Shown piece by piece: positions 63,646-64,000 of a stretch of DNA of 64,000 bases. Numbering within the stretch: position 1 is the first letter of the stretch; each line of letters begins with the position of its first letter. Source of the DNA: an uncultured Prevotella sp. (GTDB lineage Bacteria; Bacteroidota; Bacteroidia; Bacteroidales; Bacteroidaceae); assembly GCA_946998205.1 (NCBI GenBank), contig CAMPYJ010000002.1, positions 54,853 through 118,852 of the forward strand, written 5' to 3'. Both the position numbers and the translations under genes were made by a program. Below the pieces are notes generated by a model that saw only the letters and a program-made list of their open reading frames with translations, had not been told where the DNA came from and made no database searches.

Positions 63646-63803
63646 GGACGGTTCAGCCGATTAGCATTGTCGGATGGCGAGGCTGTTTCTATGAACCATA
63701 CGGCTGCGCGTGAAGGAGCATGGCAATCCATGCGGCTGGGCGAGCAGGCAAATTGAGCCGAGAAGAGACCACAAGACGACAGAACGTAAAAAAGACTGAC
63801 ATA
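63646..63803. mobile_element. Diverged MITE-like copy R7a
   Basis: Begins GGACGGTTC directly after the stop codon. It is G+C-richer, with stem-loop GCATGG-CAAT-CCATGC and GACCACAAGACGACAGAACG. It is cut off at GACTGACAT by copy R7b. Confidence 0.7.
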
Positions 63804-63804
63804 A

Positions 63805-63883
63805 GGGCGGTTCTATAAATTACCGCCGTAATTTTTTTTGTATGTAGGACAGTTTACGTTTTGTCATCTTGCTGTCTCTTTTT
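63805..63883. mobile_element. MITE-like half element R7b
   Basis: 79 bp from GGGCGGTTCTATAAATT to CTCTTTTT, the same half unit as R4. Confidence 0.75.
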
Positions 63884-63884
63884 A

Positions 63885-64000
63885 GGGCGGTTCTATAAAT
63901 TAGCTTTGTCAGATTGCGAGGCTGTTTTTTGTGGTCAATTTGTTAGTGAGTGAAGGAGTATAGCGGGCTATACGACTGAACGAACAAACAAATTGAACCA
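63885..64000. mobile_element. MITE-like element R7c, cut by the window end
   Basis: Begins GGGCGGTTCTATAAATT in the R3/R5 orientation, includes stem-loop GTATAGC-GG-GCTATAC, and runs off the window. Confidence 0.8.

Overview
The window looks like a chromosomal segment of a Bacteroidales bacterium, most probably Prevotellaceae (Prevotella sensu lato). Supporting signs are many Bacteroidetes-type promoters (-7 box TAnnTTTG), a SusC/SusD pair, a second TonB-dependent receptor, a BlaI/BlaR1-TonB regulator pair, DUF4290, lipopolysaccharide Kdo transferase, a GH95 fucosidase and secreted proteins with type IX-secretion-like C-termini. No rRNA, tRNA, CRISPR array or prophage was recognised.

Layout. 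0.2-3.4 kb: rplM-rpsI-rpsB-tsf (minus). 4.1-12.3 kb: rnr, miaB, cysS, a Cof-type HAD phosphatase and pncB. 13.3-15.7 kb: a short Cys-rich peptide gene, then an SDR enzyme overlapping a PAP2/Aur1-like membrane phosphatase (possible sphingolipid or inositol-lipid pair). 15.8-21.7 kb: minus-strand cluster tsaB-DUF4290-murA-rimM-dxr-rseP; MurA carries Asp where fosfomycin-sensitive enzymes carry Cys. 21.7-24.5 kb: yicC, guanylate kinase and nadD, where a repeat-flanked DUF559 nuclease gene has inserted and is fused in frame to guanylate kinase. 25.1-27.1 kb: BlaR1-like/BlaI pair with two matching operators. 27.2-31.6 kb: TonB receptor plus beta-helix lipoprotein; the receptor's signal peptide is out of frame at an A10 tract. 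31.9-45.5 kb: manC, GH95, kdtA, gltX, a PgpH-like HD protein, priA and a WG-repeat protein. 46.4-50.4 kb: eno, a rubrerythrin with two rubredoxin-like domains, and a YitT-family protein. 51.2-61.7 kb: one tightly packed plus-strand operon with a secreted CbiX/SirB-like chelatase, SusC-like, SusD-like, lipoprotein, M16 protease and ChaN-family haem-binding lipoprotein. I read it as a candidate haem/tetrapyrrole acquisition system. It is followed by two small secreted proteins.

The intergenic DNA is unusually structured. Eight spacers hold arrays of four or five degenerate 22-bp units, each a 17-bp imperfect palindrome plus a 5-bp linker. A second family is a roughly 190-bp MITE-like element with GGGCGGTTCTATAAATT termini, present as full, half, diverged and nested copies. 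Smaller hairpin repeats recur in pairs. These dispersed repeats, the DUF559-guanylate kinase fusion and the chelatase/SusCD/M16/ChaN operon are the most unusual things in the window.
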